NCBI RefSeq assembly: GCF_030161115.1
Contig: NZ_BSPQ01000004.1
Span: 62,001 to 126,000, forward strand
Direction of reading: 5' to 3'
DNA length: 64,000 nt
Origin: Psychromonas marina
GTDB taxonomy: Bacteria; Pseudomonadota; Gammaproteobacteria; Enterobacterales; Psychromonadaceae
This document shows positions 55,280 to 64,000 of this stretch, in pieces; the first letter of the stretch is position 1; each line of letters starts with the position of its first letter. The notes beneath the pieces are model-generated. The model ran no database searches and had not been told where the DNA came from. It was given only the letters and a program-made list of their open reading frames with translations. Position numbers and translations under genes: made by a program.

Positions 55280-57622
55280 ATGAGAAATGGAAAACTAAGT
55301 CTATTTTTGACGACTTCGATAGCGATGGCCCTTGGTGGTTGTGCTACGACAGATGAGCCAGCGAGAATAATAAATGAAGCTGGTACTGAAGCTTACCTAA
55401 TACCAGTAAAAGTTGACGCAAGTTCTCATGATGGTAATGGACCTGACCGTTTAATTGATGGTGATATTAAAACACGTTGGTCTGCAAGTGGTCCTGGTGA
55501 GACTGCAACGTTAGATTACGGTAAAGTAGCTGAATTTGATGCAATCAGAGCCTCATTTAGTAAAGGTGATCAGCGTGCTAGCTACTTCGATATTGAAGTG
55601 AGTGAAGACGGCAAAACATGGACTAAAGTGTTAGCTGATGTTACATCATCAGGAAAAACAAATACGATTGAACGTTTCCCACTTAAAGCCCCAGTTCAAG
55701 CTCGATACGTTAAATACGTTGGTAAGGGTAATAGTTCAAACACGTGGAATAGTGTGACTGAATTGAGTGCTGTAAACTGTAAAGTAAACACTTGTTCAGC
55801 ACTTGAATTTATTACCAGTGATACTTTAAAAGCGATTGCAGCAGCCGCGCCAACAGTAGAGCTAGAGCGTAATGATAGTGTTGGTACTTCTTTAAATAAT
55901 TGGAAGCTGACGGTGCCTGTAACAAATGAAAGTTTGTACGGTAAAAACGCTAAAGGTGCTGAAGCTTACTATGCATTACAAGGTGCTAAAGCCACTTCTG
56001 CCGCTGAGATATTACCAAGAAACTGTAGCTTAGATGGCTCTTCACTTTCTGAAGAAATAAAAAGCCCTTACTTCAGTGTAGACAAAGCTGGCTGGCATTT
56101 CCGTGTACCGCTAGAAGGTGGCTCAACAACACCTAACTCTACGTATATTCGTTCTGAGTTCCGTGAATTAGCAAATGATTGGAAAGCATGTGAGCCAACA
56201 CCAATGGCTAACTGGTCTTACGGTGGCACACATACTTTAGCGGCAACCGTTCAGCTTAATGAATGGCCTGAAAAACCACGCGATAAGAAAAAAATAGATG
56301 ACAAAACAGGTGAGCTAAAAGTTGTTGCTCCTAAAGTTGTATTGGGTCAAATACATGCTAAAAACTCACATGCGGCAACGGTTAAATTATTATGGGAAGG
56401 TGAGAAAAAACCTGTTCGCGTAATTCTTAACAAAACAACAACTAAGAGCCCGTTCTCTGTTAAGTTAGGTAAGATTGCTGATCCTACTAAACCATGGGTT
56501 TACATCATCAAGATGACCGATGATGGTATCGAACTTTCTGCCGGTGGCGTAACCAAGAAACTTAAATTTGGTAAAGAGTTAGATGACGCTTGGAAAGACG
56601 AGACATTCTACTTTAAAGCGGGTCTATACCCACAAGTTAATAAAGCCGGTGGCGGTGCATTTGACGCAACGTTTAAGAAAATTCACGTAAGCCATATCGA
56701 TACGGCTCCTGAAATTGCTTTTTTACCAGTACCTTGTGACTCAATGAAGTGTGTTACTAACAAGCCGCTTGTATCTCCAGAGATTCCAGATGTGCCACAA
56801 CCAGGTAACAAACCTTACCAAAATATTGATTTAACTAGCTGGTACCTATCTATTGCAACGGATGCCGATGGTAATGGTAAAGCAGATAACATCCAAGAAT
56901 GGGATCTTCAACAGGGTTATGAGCATCCAGAATTATTCTACACAGCCGATGATGGTGGTGTAACAATTCGTTCATACATTAAAGGTACTCGTACTTCTAC
57001 AAACACTAAATACACTCGTACAGAGATGCGTGAAATGTTACGTAAGGGTGATAAATCACATGCGACTAAGGGTGTAAATAAGAATAACTGGGTATTCGGT
57101 AGTGCGCCTGAAGCAGACAAAATCGCTGCTGGCGGTGTAGATGGTACATTAGATGTAACGATGAAAGTTGATCACACAACTTCAACGGGTGTTGTACACC
57201 AAGTAGGTCGTTTCATTATCGGTCAAATTCATGACCAAGATGATGAGCCGATTCGTCTTTACTACCGTAAATTACCAAACCGGGATACAGGTACAGTTTA
57301 CTTCGCACATGAAAACACATTGAAAGGTAGTGATGATTACTACGACTTAGTGGGTGGTCTAGACGGTATTGTTGAAGACGGTATTGCACTAGGTGAAGTC
57401 TTCTCTTACCAAATTAAAGTTGTGGGTAACACAATGACAGTGACACTTTCTCGTGAAGGTAAAGACGACGCTGTTCAAGTTGTTGATATGAGCAAGAGTG
57501 GTTACGATGTTGGTGGTAAATACATGTACTTCAAATGGGGTGCATACAACCAAAACAATTCTGGTAACCCAGATGACTTCGTACAAGCAACATTCTACAA
57601 AGTTAACGCGACACACGATTGA
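55280..57622 (+). CDS. alginate lyase lipoprotein with CBM32 and two PL7 domains
   Basis: The 780-residue protein is a lipoprotein (lipobox LGGC, MALGGCATT). It has an F5/8 type C (CBM32) domain (about 40-170) followed by two PL7 lyase domains (about 195-485 and 515-780). Both keep the PL7 motifs: R291-S-E-F-R, Q357-I-H and Y444-FKAG in domain 1; R580-T-E-M-R, Q649-I-H and Y750-FKWG in domain 2. PL7 enzymes cleave alginate by beta-elimination. ATG 55280 (preceded by TGAGGA) is chosen; an upstream frame from 55190 would break the signal. The two domains differ, so they may have distinct preferences. Confidence 0.93.
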   Translation: MRNGKLSLFLTTSIAMALGGCATTDEPARIINEAGTEAYLIPVKVDASSHDGNGPDRLIDGDIKTRWSASGPGETATLDYGKVAEFDAIRASFSKGDQRASYFDIEVSEDGKTWTKVLADVTSSGKTNTIERFPLKAPVQARYVKYVGKGNSSNTWNSVTELSAVNCKVNTCSALEFITSDTLKAIAAAAPTVELERNDSVGTSLNNWKLTVPVTNESLYGKNAKGAEAYYALQGAKATSAAEILPRNCSLDGSSLSEEIKSPYFSVDKAGWHFRVPLEGGSTTPNSTYIRSEFRELANDWKACEPTPMANWSYGGTHTLAATVQLNEWPEKPRDKKKIDDKTGELKVVAPKVVLGQIHAKNSHAATVKLLWEGEKKPVRVILNKTTTKSPFSVKLGKIADPTKPWVYIIKMTDDGIELSAGGVTKKLKFGKELDDAWKDETFYFKAGLYPQVNKAGGGAFDATFKKIHVSHIDTAPEIAFLPVPCDSMKCVTNKPLVSPEIPDVPQPGNKPYQNIDLTSWYLSIATDADGNGKADNIQEWDLQQGYEHPELFYTADDGGVTIRSYIKGTRTSTNTKYTRTEMREMLRKGDKSHATKGVNKNNWVFGSAPEADKIAAGGVDGTLDVTMKVDHTTSTGVVHQVGRFIIGQIHDQDDEPIRLYYRKLPNRDTGTVYFAHENTLKGSDDYYDLVGGLDGIVEDGIALGEVFSYQIKVVGNTMTVTLSREGKDDAVQVVDMSKSGYDVGGKYMYFKWGAYNQNNSGNPDDFVQATFYKVNATHD

Positions 57623-57654
57623 TACAAAAAGTAATTTACTATTAACGTGATACT

Positions 57655-57682
57655 AAAAAGCCAGCAATTTGCTGGCTTTTTT
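57655..57682. terminator. bidirectional terminator between alginate lyase and yciA
   Basis: AAAAAGCCAGCA pairs with TGCTGGCTTTTT around a 3-nt loop, with T-run on the + strand and A-run giving T on the - strand. It serves two convergent genes. Confidence 0.9.
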
Positions 57683-57709
57683 ATGTTTGTTGTTTATACC
57701 AATGACCTT

Positions 57710-58123
57710 CTAATCTAGCTTCTTAGCAACAGATCGTGGCTTACCCTCACCATCTATTGCAACATAGTTAAATACTGCATCACAAACAAGGTAAGGCTCA
57801 CTCACCCCATCAGTTGCAACGGTTTTAACCCACACTTCAAGTGCGATAGACAGCGAAGCGTTACCAATTCTGGTGCATTCACCGTAACAGCACACGACAT
57901 CTCCCACGCTAACTGGCGCTTTAAAAGTGATGCTAGAAACAGATACGGTTACAACGCGTCCTCCTGAAATCTCTTTCGCCAGAATCGCACCCGCTAAATC
58001 CAGTTGAGACATGATCCATCCACCAAAAATATCACCATTTGCATTAGTGTCTGCAGGCATCGCAAGGGTACGTAATAATAGCTCGCCACGTGGCGTTTGC
58101 TTAGGTGTTGTGGGTGTATTCAT
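57710..58123 (-). CDS. yciA: acyl-CoA thioesterase YciA
   Basis: YciA hydrolyses acyl-CoA thioesters with a hot-dog fold. The family stretch 'GELLLRTLAMPADTNANGDIFGGWIMSQLD' (Asn-Asp active region) and 'RVVTVSVSSITFKAPVSVGDVVCC' are clear. The 137-residue form from ATG 58123 matches E. coli YciA (132 aa); starts at 58141 or 58183 would add unconserved residues. It is a single-gene unit. Confidence 0.92.
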   Translation of the reverse strand: MNTPTTPKQTPRGELLLRTLAMPADTNANGDIFGGWIMSQLDLAGAILAKEISGGRVVTVSVSSITFKAPVSVGDVVCCYGECTRIGNASLSIALEVWVKTVATDGVSEPYLVCDAVFNYVAIDGEGKPRSVAKKLD

Positions 58124-58260
58124 AACTAACTTCTCATTCATAATATATAAGTGACTAAACGTCCGGAGGCGATACTTTAGCATTGATAATGATAGTAACT
58201 CTAGTAAATAACAGACTAATGCTATTGATTAATAAAGAACAGGGAGAGAGTCATCACCTC

Positions 58261-59211
58261 TCACGATATAGCTGCATTAGGCCTACTATTAGCGGGGATT
58301 ACTAACACTCTTTTTTTCTGTTTAAGCATGGGTAGAATGGTGCAGATAATGTTGGCTATCACTATCACCACTAACCCCAATATTTGATAGCGAGTAAATT
58401 GAGTCTCAAATAGCGTGAACTGTAAAATAGCGCTAAAAACAAGGTTTGTATAGATTAATGGTGCCAATTGCGAGCTGTTATCTGCAAGTTGATATGCTTT
58501 ATAGCGCATCGCTTGCGTGGTGATCACTGTCATGGCCATTATTAAGAAAGTCGCAATAGGTAACCATCCCCAGTGGGGTAATAGCACTAACTCAACCTGA
58601 CCGCCGATATTCAGTAGGGTGATGATCGGCAGTAAAAACAATCCAGCGTATAAAAATGTCCAAGCATTATTTTCTGTGCTCGACATACTACCCTTTGAGG
58701 CTTTATGTAAGCTGAGCTGTGAACCTGCATTAAATAACCCCGCCAGTAAGCCAATAAATATTTCGGGCTTGAAAGAGAAACCTGACGATTGACCGGCTAA
58801 TAATATCACCCCACTGAATGTTAATAGGATTGAAATGAGCGTTGAGGTTTTGATAGAGATCTTAAACATAACCCTTTCAAGTAGCGTCATAAAGATAGGC
58901 CCAGTGCCAAATAGCACCACACTTTCTACTAGTGACAGGTTTTCAAGTGCGTAGATAAAGCAAAGCTGAGAGGCACCCACATTTAATGCCCTGATGAGCA
59001 GTAATTTACGCATATCTTTTGGAGGAAGACGGATTTTGGTAAGTGCTAATACCAATATTAACAACAGAGAAGGTAAGAAAAAGCGCAGCAAAACGAGATT
59101 GCCGATTTCAACATTTGCGCTGAGATATTTGGTCATTAAACCTGTCATCGATAAGCTTAATGTCGAGACCAACATAAACAATATCGCTTTATAGCTATTT
59201 TTATTAGACAT
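58261..59211 (-). CDS. EamA/DMT-family transporter
   Basis: The 316-residue membrane protein has about ten helices in two EamA halves, as in the drug/metabolite transporter superfamily. It probably exports a small metabolite; the substrate cannot be named. It is divergent from a LysR regulator 106 nt away, which is likely its controller. Confidence 0.85.
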   Translation of the reverse strand: MSNKNSYKAILFMLVSTLSLSMTGLMTKYLSANVEIGNLVLLRFFLPSLLLILVLALTKIRLPPKDMRKLLLIRALNVGASQLCFIYALENLSLVESVVLFGTGPIFMTLLERVMFKISIKTSTLISILLTFSGVILLAGQSSGFSFKPEIFIGLLAGLFNAGSQLSLHKASKGSMSSTENNAWTFLYAGLFLLPIITLLNIGGQVELVLLPHWGWLPIATFLIMAMTVITTQAMRYKAYQLADNSSQLAPLIYTNLVFSAILQFTLFETQFTRYQILGLVVIVIANIICTILPMLKQKKRVLVIPANSRPNAAIS

Positions 59212-59290
59212 TACGGCCCCCTTTTAATAAACATGCTCCTATTATGGTGATCTAGTTCACGTAAAAATAGTGAGTAATCATGGACTATTA

Positions 59291-59307
59291 TGTAAGTAAA
59301 ACTTACA
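59291..59307. promoter_or_regulatory. perfect inverted repeat, candidate operator of the LysR regulator
   Basis: TGTAAGT and ACTTACA surround an AAA spacer, just before the LysR ribosome site (AGGTGG). LysR-type regulators bind such T-N11-A-type palindromes near their own promoter. Confidence 0.55.
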
Positions 59308-59317
59308 GGTGGTAAAA

Positions 59318-60235
59318 ATGAGAAAGCAGGCTCCGTTAAAATCTATCTATTCATTTATTGCTGTGGTCGAAACCGGCAGTATGTCTGCGGCTGCGAAGTT
59401 ATTAAGTGTCAGTCACTCTGCGGTAAGTCAGTCTATTAAAGCATTAGAGGGGCAATTAGGGACTGAGTTATTTGAACGTATTGGGCGCAATATAGAACTT
59501 AATCGTGAAGGTAAACAATATTATAAAGAGGTGGGGCCGGCGCTACATAAAATAATGCAAGCGAGTGAAGCATTATTAAATAAAAATAATCATCATCGTT
59601 TGACGGTTAATATGGTCAACTCATTAGCATTGCATTGGTGGATCCCTCGTGTGGGGCATTTGCAAGCATTTGATCCCAAACTTGATGTGCGTATCTCTAA
59701 CCGTACTGGTGTTTTTGATTTAGCACGAGAGGGAGTCGATGTGGCGCTTATTCACGATGCTATTGATGATTGGCAGAATTATTATTGTGAAAAGCTCACC
59801 GATGATGAGCTCGTGCTAGTCTGTGGTCCGGGCCTTCTACCAAAGGATTCAAAGTTGTCGCTACAAGAAATTATCACCCGTTATCCGGCGGTGAGTGTTG
59901 CTAATGATCGTCGTAAAAAAGATTGGCGCACTTGGTGTGAAGCACAAAATTTATCACTGCCACATTCTTCAAATAACCTTACCTTTAATGTATCCGCGCA
60001 AGCGATACATGCGACAATCCGAAATTTCGGGGTGTTAATTACGCATCGACAATTTGTTAAAGATGATATCGAGCATGGCTTATTAAGAGAGATTGGTAGC
60101 AGTGTTTCTAACCCGCTGCAGGCCTTTTACTTTGTTTGCCGCCCAGAAAAGTTAAAGCTTGAGAGTGTAATGAGCCTACGGAGTTGGCTAAGAGAAGAAT
60201 TCACCTCCTCTAAAGCAAACAACGAGTCACTTTAA
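59318..60235 (+). CDS. LysR-type transcriptional regulator beside a DMT transporter
   Basis: The 305-residue regulator has the LysR helix-turn-helix ('TGSMSAAAKLLSVSHSAVSQSIKALEGQLG') and an effector domain. ATG 59318 is chosen since AGGTGG lies 6 nt before it; a GTG at 59309 is the ORF limit. It divergently faces the DMT gene across a gap that contains a perfect inverted repeat, the classic arrangement for local control. Confidence 0.9.
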   Translation: MRKQAPLKSIYSFIAVVETGSMSAAAKLLSVSHSAVSQSIKALEGQLGTELFERIGRNIELNREGKQYYKEVGPALHKIMQASEALLNKNNHHRLTVNMVNSLALHWWIPRVGHLQAFDPKLDVRISNRTGVFDLAREGVDVALIHDAIDDWQNYYCEKLTDDELVLVCGPGLLPKDSKLSLQEIITRYPAVSVANDRRKKDWRTWCEAQNLSLPHSSNNLTFNVSAQAIHATIRNFGVLITHRQFVKDDIEHGLLREIGSSVSNPLQAFYFVCRPEKLKLESVMSLRSWLREEFTSSKANNESL

Positions 60236-60243
60236 TTTATATA

Positions 60244-60693
60244 TTATTTTAGTAACAACATATCTAAGTGTGGGATGCCATCCTCCACATAATCAGGTGA
60301 GTGGCGTTTAAAACCAAATGATTGATAGAAGTTGATCAGATAAACCTGCGCACCTATTTGAATATCTTGCTGCGGCCAATGCTGCTCACACTGTTGTAAT
60401 GCGTTATTTAATAGTTGCTTGCCTAACCCACCTTGGCGGTTTGCCTTTGCTGTTGCAATGCGCCCAATACTAACTTGTGGATAACTTATTCCCGGCGCTA
60501 ACAAGCGTGCACAAGCGATAATTTTTTCATCTTGATAGGCGAGTAAGTGGTAAACATCTGGATGGTGGTCTTTATCATCAAGTTCTGGGTAGGGGCAGTT
60601 TTGCTCCACCACAAAGACATCTACGCGTAATTGTAATAATTGGTAAAGCTGATTAGTCGATAACTCACTGAATTTAAGGCATAACCACTGCAT
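60244..60693 (-). CDS. ElaA-type GNAT acetyltransferase
   Basis: The 149-residue protein has the ElaA opening ('LRVDVFVVEQNCPYPELDDKD') and GNAT motif ('IGRIATAKANRQGGLGKQLLNNAL'). The substrate is unknown. ATG 60693 is preferred to a GTG at 60696. Its 3' end meets the LysR gene; the 319-nt gap upstream to fdhD is AT-rich. Confidence 0.88.
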   Translation of the reverse strand: MQWLCLKFSELSTNQLYQLLQLRVDVFVVEQNCPYPELDDKDHHPDVYHLLAYQDEKIIACARLLAPGISYPQVSIGRIATAKANRQGGLGKQLLNNALQQCEQHWPQQDIQIGAQVYLINFYQSFGFKRHSPDYVEDGIPHLDMLLLK

Positions 60694-60696
60694 CAC

Positions 60697-61012
60697 ATCA
60701 TCTCTTTTTTAAAATAGAAAGCTGACTTTACTATACAAATCTGCCTGAAAGCATCCTCTTTTGTTATCACGATGGCGAAAAAGATTTAATCACGGCATTT
60801 GCTTGTGATTTTTTGTGCGGAGTGTTGAGTTTTTGTTTTATTAAATGTTGATAATGGGTACTCATAATTAAAGGTTGGATAGTGCTGCGTTTCTCATATC
60901 AGCGCTCAATACTTTTGTCATTCTTCGTTTTCATATTGTGTGTTTTATAGATGCAAAAAGTATATAGATGATAACCGATTTTAAATTCCATTGATGGGAG
61001 TGAAGTAAGCCT
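60697..61012. other. gap before fdhD with a weak hairpin
   Basis: AATCAC and GTGATT (60788-60793, 60805-60810) form a weak stem followed by a T run. Otherwise no feature is visible; the promoter of fdhD should lie here. Confidence 0.4.
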
Positions 61013-61975
61013 ATGGCTGAACAGCAAACAGATCAAAAAGATTATTCATTCGATTTTAGAGGCAGCGAACTTAATATTAATATGACTCCAGATAACATGC
61101 CGCCAGAAGAGATAAACCGCGCCGCTTCGGGGGTTGTTAGCTGTTCTCGACAACAGATCCAAGGTGCGCAAATAAGGCTTTCAATCGACTCGGTCATTGT
61201 TGAAGAGCCACTACAAATTAGACTTATTTATCAAGAACAATCGGGTAAAGAGCAGGATCGTATCTATTTAGTCACCATGCGCACCCCTGGTGATGATGTG
61301 AATTTAGTCACCGGGTTGTTATTAGCTGAGGGGGTAATCAAAAGCGCGACGGACATTATCGGGATTAATACTCAACTAGATGACGATGAGATAAGTATCA
61401 ATGAGATAAATGTCCACTTATGCCCAAATGTGGTCGTTGATTGGGATTTTATCAAGCGTGATACCACCTCATTTTCGAGCTGTGGTGTATGTGGGAAATC
61501 CTCAATGCAATCCCTCGAGCTACGCGACATTCCGCGTTTAGATAGCGCTGAAGCGTGGTTATCTAGCCATATCATCGGTCAATTTTCTGAGCAGTTAGCA
61601 CAGGTACAATCGATGTTTAAGCAAACCGGTGGTGTACATGGTTGTGCGCTTTTTGATGAGGCTGGTCAGCTGTTATTAAATAGTGAGGATGTTGGGCGGC
61701 ATAATGCATTAGATAAATTACTCGGTCGTTTAGCGGCAACGCCTGAGCTTGATACACAGCGTAAAATAGTCTTTTTGAGTGGACGTATTAGTTTTGAATT
61801 GGTGCAAAAAGTACTGGTTGCAGGCATCCCAATACTTGCAGCGGTGGGGGCACCCTCAAATCTCGCTATCAATATGGCCAAACGTTTTAATTTAACCCTG
61901 ATCGGCTTTAGTCGTGATGGCAGTTTTAATCTTTACCACGGCGCTTTTCGTTTGAACCTCGCCACATCTGAATAA
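61013..61975 (+). CDS. fdhD: formate dehydrogenase accessory sulfurtransferase
   Basis: FdhD transfers sulfur from IscS to the molybdenum cofactor of formate dehydrogenases. The 320-residue protein has the conserved 'SSCGVCGKSS' loop with the two active cysteines, and 'GVHGCALF' plus 'DVGRHNALDKL'. GGAGTGAAG precedes the ATG. An FdhF/YdeP-type enzyme begins 24 nt downstream, the likely client. Confidence 0.93.
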   Translation: MAEQQTDQKDYSFDFRGSELNINMTPDNMPPEEINRAASGVVSCSRQQIQGAQIRLSIDSVIVEEPLQIRLIYQEQSGKEQDRIYLVTMRTPGDDVNLVTGLLLAEGVIKSATDIIGINTQLDDDEISINEINVHLCPNVVVDWDFIKRDTTSFSSCGVCGKSSMQSLELRDIPRLDSAEAWLSSHIIGQFSEQLAQVQSMFKQTGGVHGCALFDEAGQLLLNSEDVGRHNALDKLLGRLAATPELDTQRKIVFLSGRISFELVQKVLVAGIPILAAVGAPSNLAINMAKRFNLTLIGFSRDGSFNLYHGAFRLNLATSE

Positions 61976-61999
61976 TGAATGACGAAATAGAGAATTGAT

Positions 62000-64000
62000 A
62001 TGACAATTAAAAAATATGATGGCTCAGCGGGTGGCTGGGGAGCACTTTTAAGTACCACGAAACATCTTATAAAAAGTGAGAATGTGACTACAAATATTAA
62101 AACTTTGCTGAAAACTAACCAGGACCACGGCTTTGATTGTCCGGGCTGTGCATGGGGAGAATCTGAGGAGAGAAGCCGTTTTAGATTTTGTGAAAATGGG
62201 GCGAAAGCGGTCAACTGGGAGGCAACCAGCCGCCGAGTGACACCTGCGTTTTTTCAGCAACACCCAGTGAGTTGGTTAAAAGAGCAAAGCGATTATTATC
62301 TGGAGTATCAAGGTCGCTTAAATCATCCGGTTCAATATAATCCTGCAACGGATTGTTACCAAGCCGTCAGTTGGCAGGATGCCTTTGCATTGATTGCTAA
62401 ACATCTCAATGCACTGGAAAGTCCAAATCAGGCAGAGTTTTATACCTCCGGACGAGCAAGTAATGAAGCGGCCTTTTTGTATCAACTCTTCGTGCGTAAA
62501 TTTGGTAGTAATAACTTTCCTGACTGCTCTAACATGTGTCATGAAGCAAGTGGCATTGGCATGAAGCAAGCGATTGGTGTGGGTAAAGGCACGGTTAAAA
62601 TGTCTGACTTTGAGCATGCCGATGCGATTTTTGTATTTGGCCAAAATCCAGGAACAAATCATCCGCGTATGTTAGATACACTGCGTGAAGCCTCGCGTCG
62701 TGGTGCTGCGATTGTCTCTTTTAATACCTTAAAAGAGCGCGGTTTAGAACGCTTTACTAATCCACAATCACCGAAAGAGATGCTGACCGATGGTTCTACA
62801 CAAATAAGTCAGTGTTATTTTATGCCTAAACTCGGCGGCGATATGGCCGTGGTGCGGGGCATGGTGAAAGCATTGTCTGTCATTAATGAAGCACAACTAG
62901 CAGCAGGTGAAGAGTCGATATTCGATTTGGCATTTATTGCAGAACATACACAAGGGTTAGCGCAATACCTCGATGCGGTACAAGCGACACCGTGGCATGA
63001 AATCACTGAACAAGCTGGTTTATCACAGTCTGAAATCGAGCAAGCGGCTACTATTTATTATCAATCTAAACGAGTGATTATCACCTGGGCGATGGGCATT
63101 ACCCAGCATAAGCACTCAGTAAATACTATTCAAGAGATCACTAATCTACAGTTATTGTTTGGGCAAATAGGTAAGCAGGGCGCGGGTTTGTGTCCGGTCC
63201 GTGGGCACAGTAATGTGCAGGGTGATCGTACTATGGGTATTGATGAAAAACCCCCAGCAAGTTTCATCGATAATATTTCTCAGGCTTTTGATTTTAAAGC
63301 CCCTTCTGAGCCGGGTCATAACACTGTAGAAGCGATTAAAGCGATGCTCGCGGGACAGAGTAAGGTGTTTATTGGTCTTGGTGGTAACTTTGCCGCCGCA
63401 GCGCCAGAAACGGCGTTAACCGAGCAAGCATTAGCAAGTTGTCATTTAACCGTGAATATTGCCACCAAATTAAATCGTACTCACCTTATTCACGGCAAAG
63501 ATGCGTTGATATTACCCTGTTTAGGGCGTACCGATGTTGACCTGCAAGCAGGTAAACCACAAAGCGTGACCGTTGAAGATTCCTTTAGCATGGTGCATGC
63601 ATCTGCTGGTGTAATAGAGAGTGATATCGGCGAGATGCGCTCAGAGCCCGCCATTATCGCGGGCATTGCTGAGGCGACGCTAAGCAAGCAGCCGATTGAC
63701 TGGAGCTGGGTGATTGAAGATTACGATAGAATTCGTACCTTAATCGCGAAAGCTATTCCCGGATTCAATGATATGAATAACAAAATAAAACAACCCGGTG
63801 GTTTTTATCTGGGTAATAGTGCGGCGGATAAGCAGTGGCAGACGGCCTCGAAAAAAGCACAATTTATGACCCATGATCTACCTACACATCTATTGCCTGC
63901 AAATTTACGCGCGCTCAGTAAAGATCCGGTCTTTGTTTTACAAACGATGCGTTCCCACGATCAATACAACACCACGATTTATGGTTTTGATGATCGCTAT
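62000..64000 (+). CDS. FdhF/YdeP-family molybdopterin oxidoreductase, 3' truncated
   Basis: The frame starts at ATG 62000 and stays open to the window edge, so only 667 residues are present. The N-terminal 'HGFDCPGCAWGES' stretch and the later 'SRPGTN'-like pattern 'GQNPGTNHPRML' resemble YdeP/FdhF family members, which use a molybdopterin cofactor. 'LGGNFAAAAPETALTEQ' and 'CLGRTDVD' are further family-like regions. The gene follows fdhD by 24 nt and is probably its client. The exact substrate is unclear. Confidence 0.85.
   Translation, partial: MTIKKYDGSAGGWGALLSTTKHLIKSENVTTNIKTLLKTNQDHGFDCPGCAWGESEERSRFRFCENGAKAVNWEATSRRVTPAFFQQHPVSWLKEQSDYYLEYQGRLNHPVQYNPATDCYQAVSWQDAFALIAKHLNALESPNQAEFYTSGRASNEAAFLYQLFVRKFGSNNFPDCSNMCHEASGIGMKQAIGVGKGTVKMSDFEHADAIFVFGQNPGTNHPRMLDTLREASRRGAAIVSFNTLKERGLERFTNPQSPKEMLTDGSTQISQCYFMPKLGGDMAVVRGMVKALSVINEAQLAAGEESIFDLAFIAEHTQGLAQYLDAVQATPWHEITEQAGLSQSEIEQAATIYYQSKRVIITWAMGITQHKHSVNTIQEITNLQLLFGQIGKQGAGLCPVRGHSNVQGDRTMGIDEKPPASFIDNISQAFDFKAPSEPGHNTVEAIKAMLAGQSKVFIGLGGNFAAAAPETALTEQALASCHLTVNIATKLNRTHLIHGKDALILPCLGRTDVDLQAGKPQSVTVEDSFSMVHASAGVIESDIGEMRSEPAIIAGIAEATLSKQPIDWSWVIEDYDRIRTLIAKAIPGFNDMNNKIKQPGGFYLGNSAADKQWQTASKKAQFMTHDLPTHLLPANLRALSKDPVFVLQTMRSHDQYNTTIYGFDDRY

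Noticed and set aside
1-64000. CRISPR arrays, tRNA or rRNA genes, intact insertion sequences, prophage
   Set aside because: No direct-repeat arrays, cloverleaf-like blocks, rRNA stretches, transposase or phage structural genes were recognised on reading.

Overview
The window looks like chromosome from a marine, low-G+C gammaproteobacterium of the Psychromonas/Alteromonadales type. This is inferred from gene content: the def-fmt-rsmB-trkA-trkH block divergent from LysM-dprA-smg-yrdD-tsaC, small families typical of marine gammaproteobacteria (DUF2956, DUF3820), a Shewanella-like lldP-lldEFG-dld lactate locus, and an alginate lyase. No rRNA, tRNA, CRISPR array or intact insertion sequence was seen.

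Layout. 1-5.5 kb: a + strand operon with the end of a periplasmic binding protein, two ABC permeases, an ATPase, a GpdQ-like phosphodiesterase and GlpD. It reads as uptake and breakdown of a glycerophosphodiester to dihydroxyacetone phosphate and ends in a perfect bidirectional terminator facing glmS. 7.7-9.7 kb: a small membrane protein, rmuC and an unknown protein. 9.7-19.6 kb: the conserved potassium-uptake, rRNA-methylation, start-formylation, deformylation and DNA-processing/tRNA-modification neighbourhood. 19.8-23.2 kb: trhO, a GNAT enzyme, a binding protein and a LysR regulator. 23.4-31 kb: lactate permease, LldEFG and a 940-residue FAD/Fe-S D-lactate dehydrogenase. 31-36.6 kb: a PepSY-response regulator-kinase operon, a Nudix protein, a lipoprotein, a one-domain voltage-gated channel and DUF3820.

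36.7-41.3 kb: a GNAT gene, then a tight five-gene operon (YHS protein, DoxX-like membrane protein, two different ATP-grasp enzymes, MFS transporter) that looks like an unassigned make-and-export unit. 41.3-45.4 kb: an unusual DapB, DUF2956, a small Cys-rich protein, an HDOD protein, a short CobW-like protein and YicC. 45.9-50.5 kb: a signalling island with an ammonium transporter fused to PAS-GGDEF-EAL, an unlisted 24-codon ORF with a near-perfect ribosome site, and a protein made of two degenerate GGDEF domains. 50.9-57.6 kb: a pullulanase lipoprotein divergent from a CBM32 + double-PL7 alginate lyase lipoprotein. 57.7-64 kb: YciA thioesterase, a DMT transporter divergent from a LysR regulator, an ElaA-type GNAT, FdhD and a truncated FdhF/YdeP-type molybdoenzyme.

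The strongest leads are the Amt-PAS-GGDEF-EAL fusion with its neighbours, the double ATP-grasp/MFS operon, the channel whose pore motif carries acids at the three positions used in the engineered calcium channel CavAb, the ABC-GpdQ-GlpD operon, and an apparent AUU start codon for dprA. All functions are read from sequence only.
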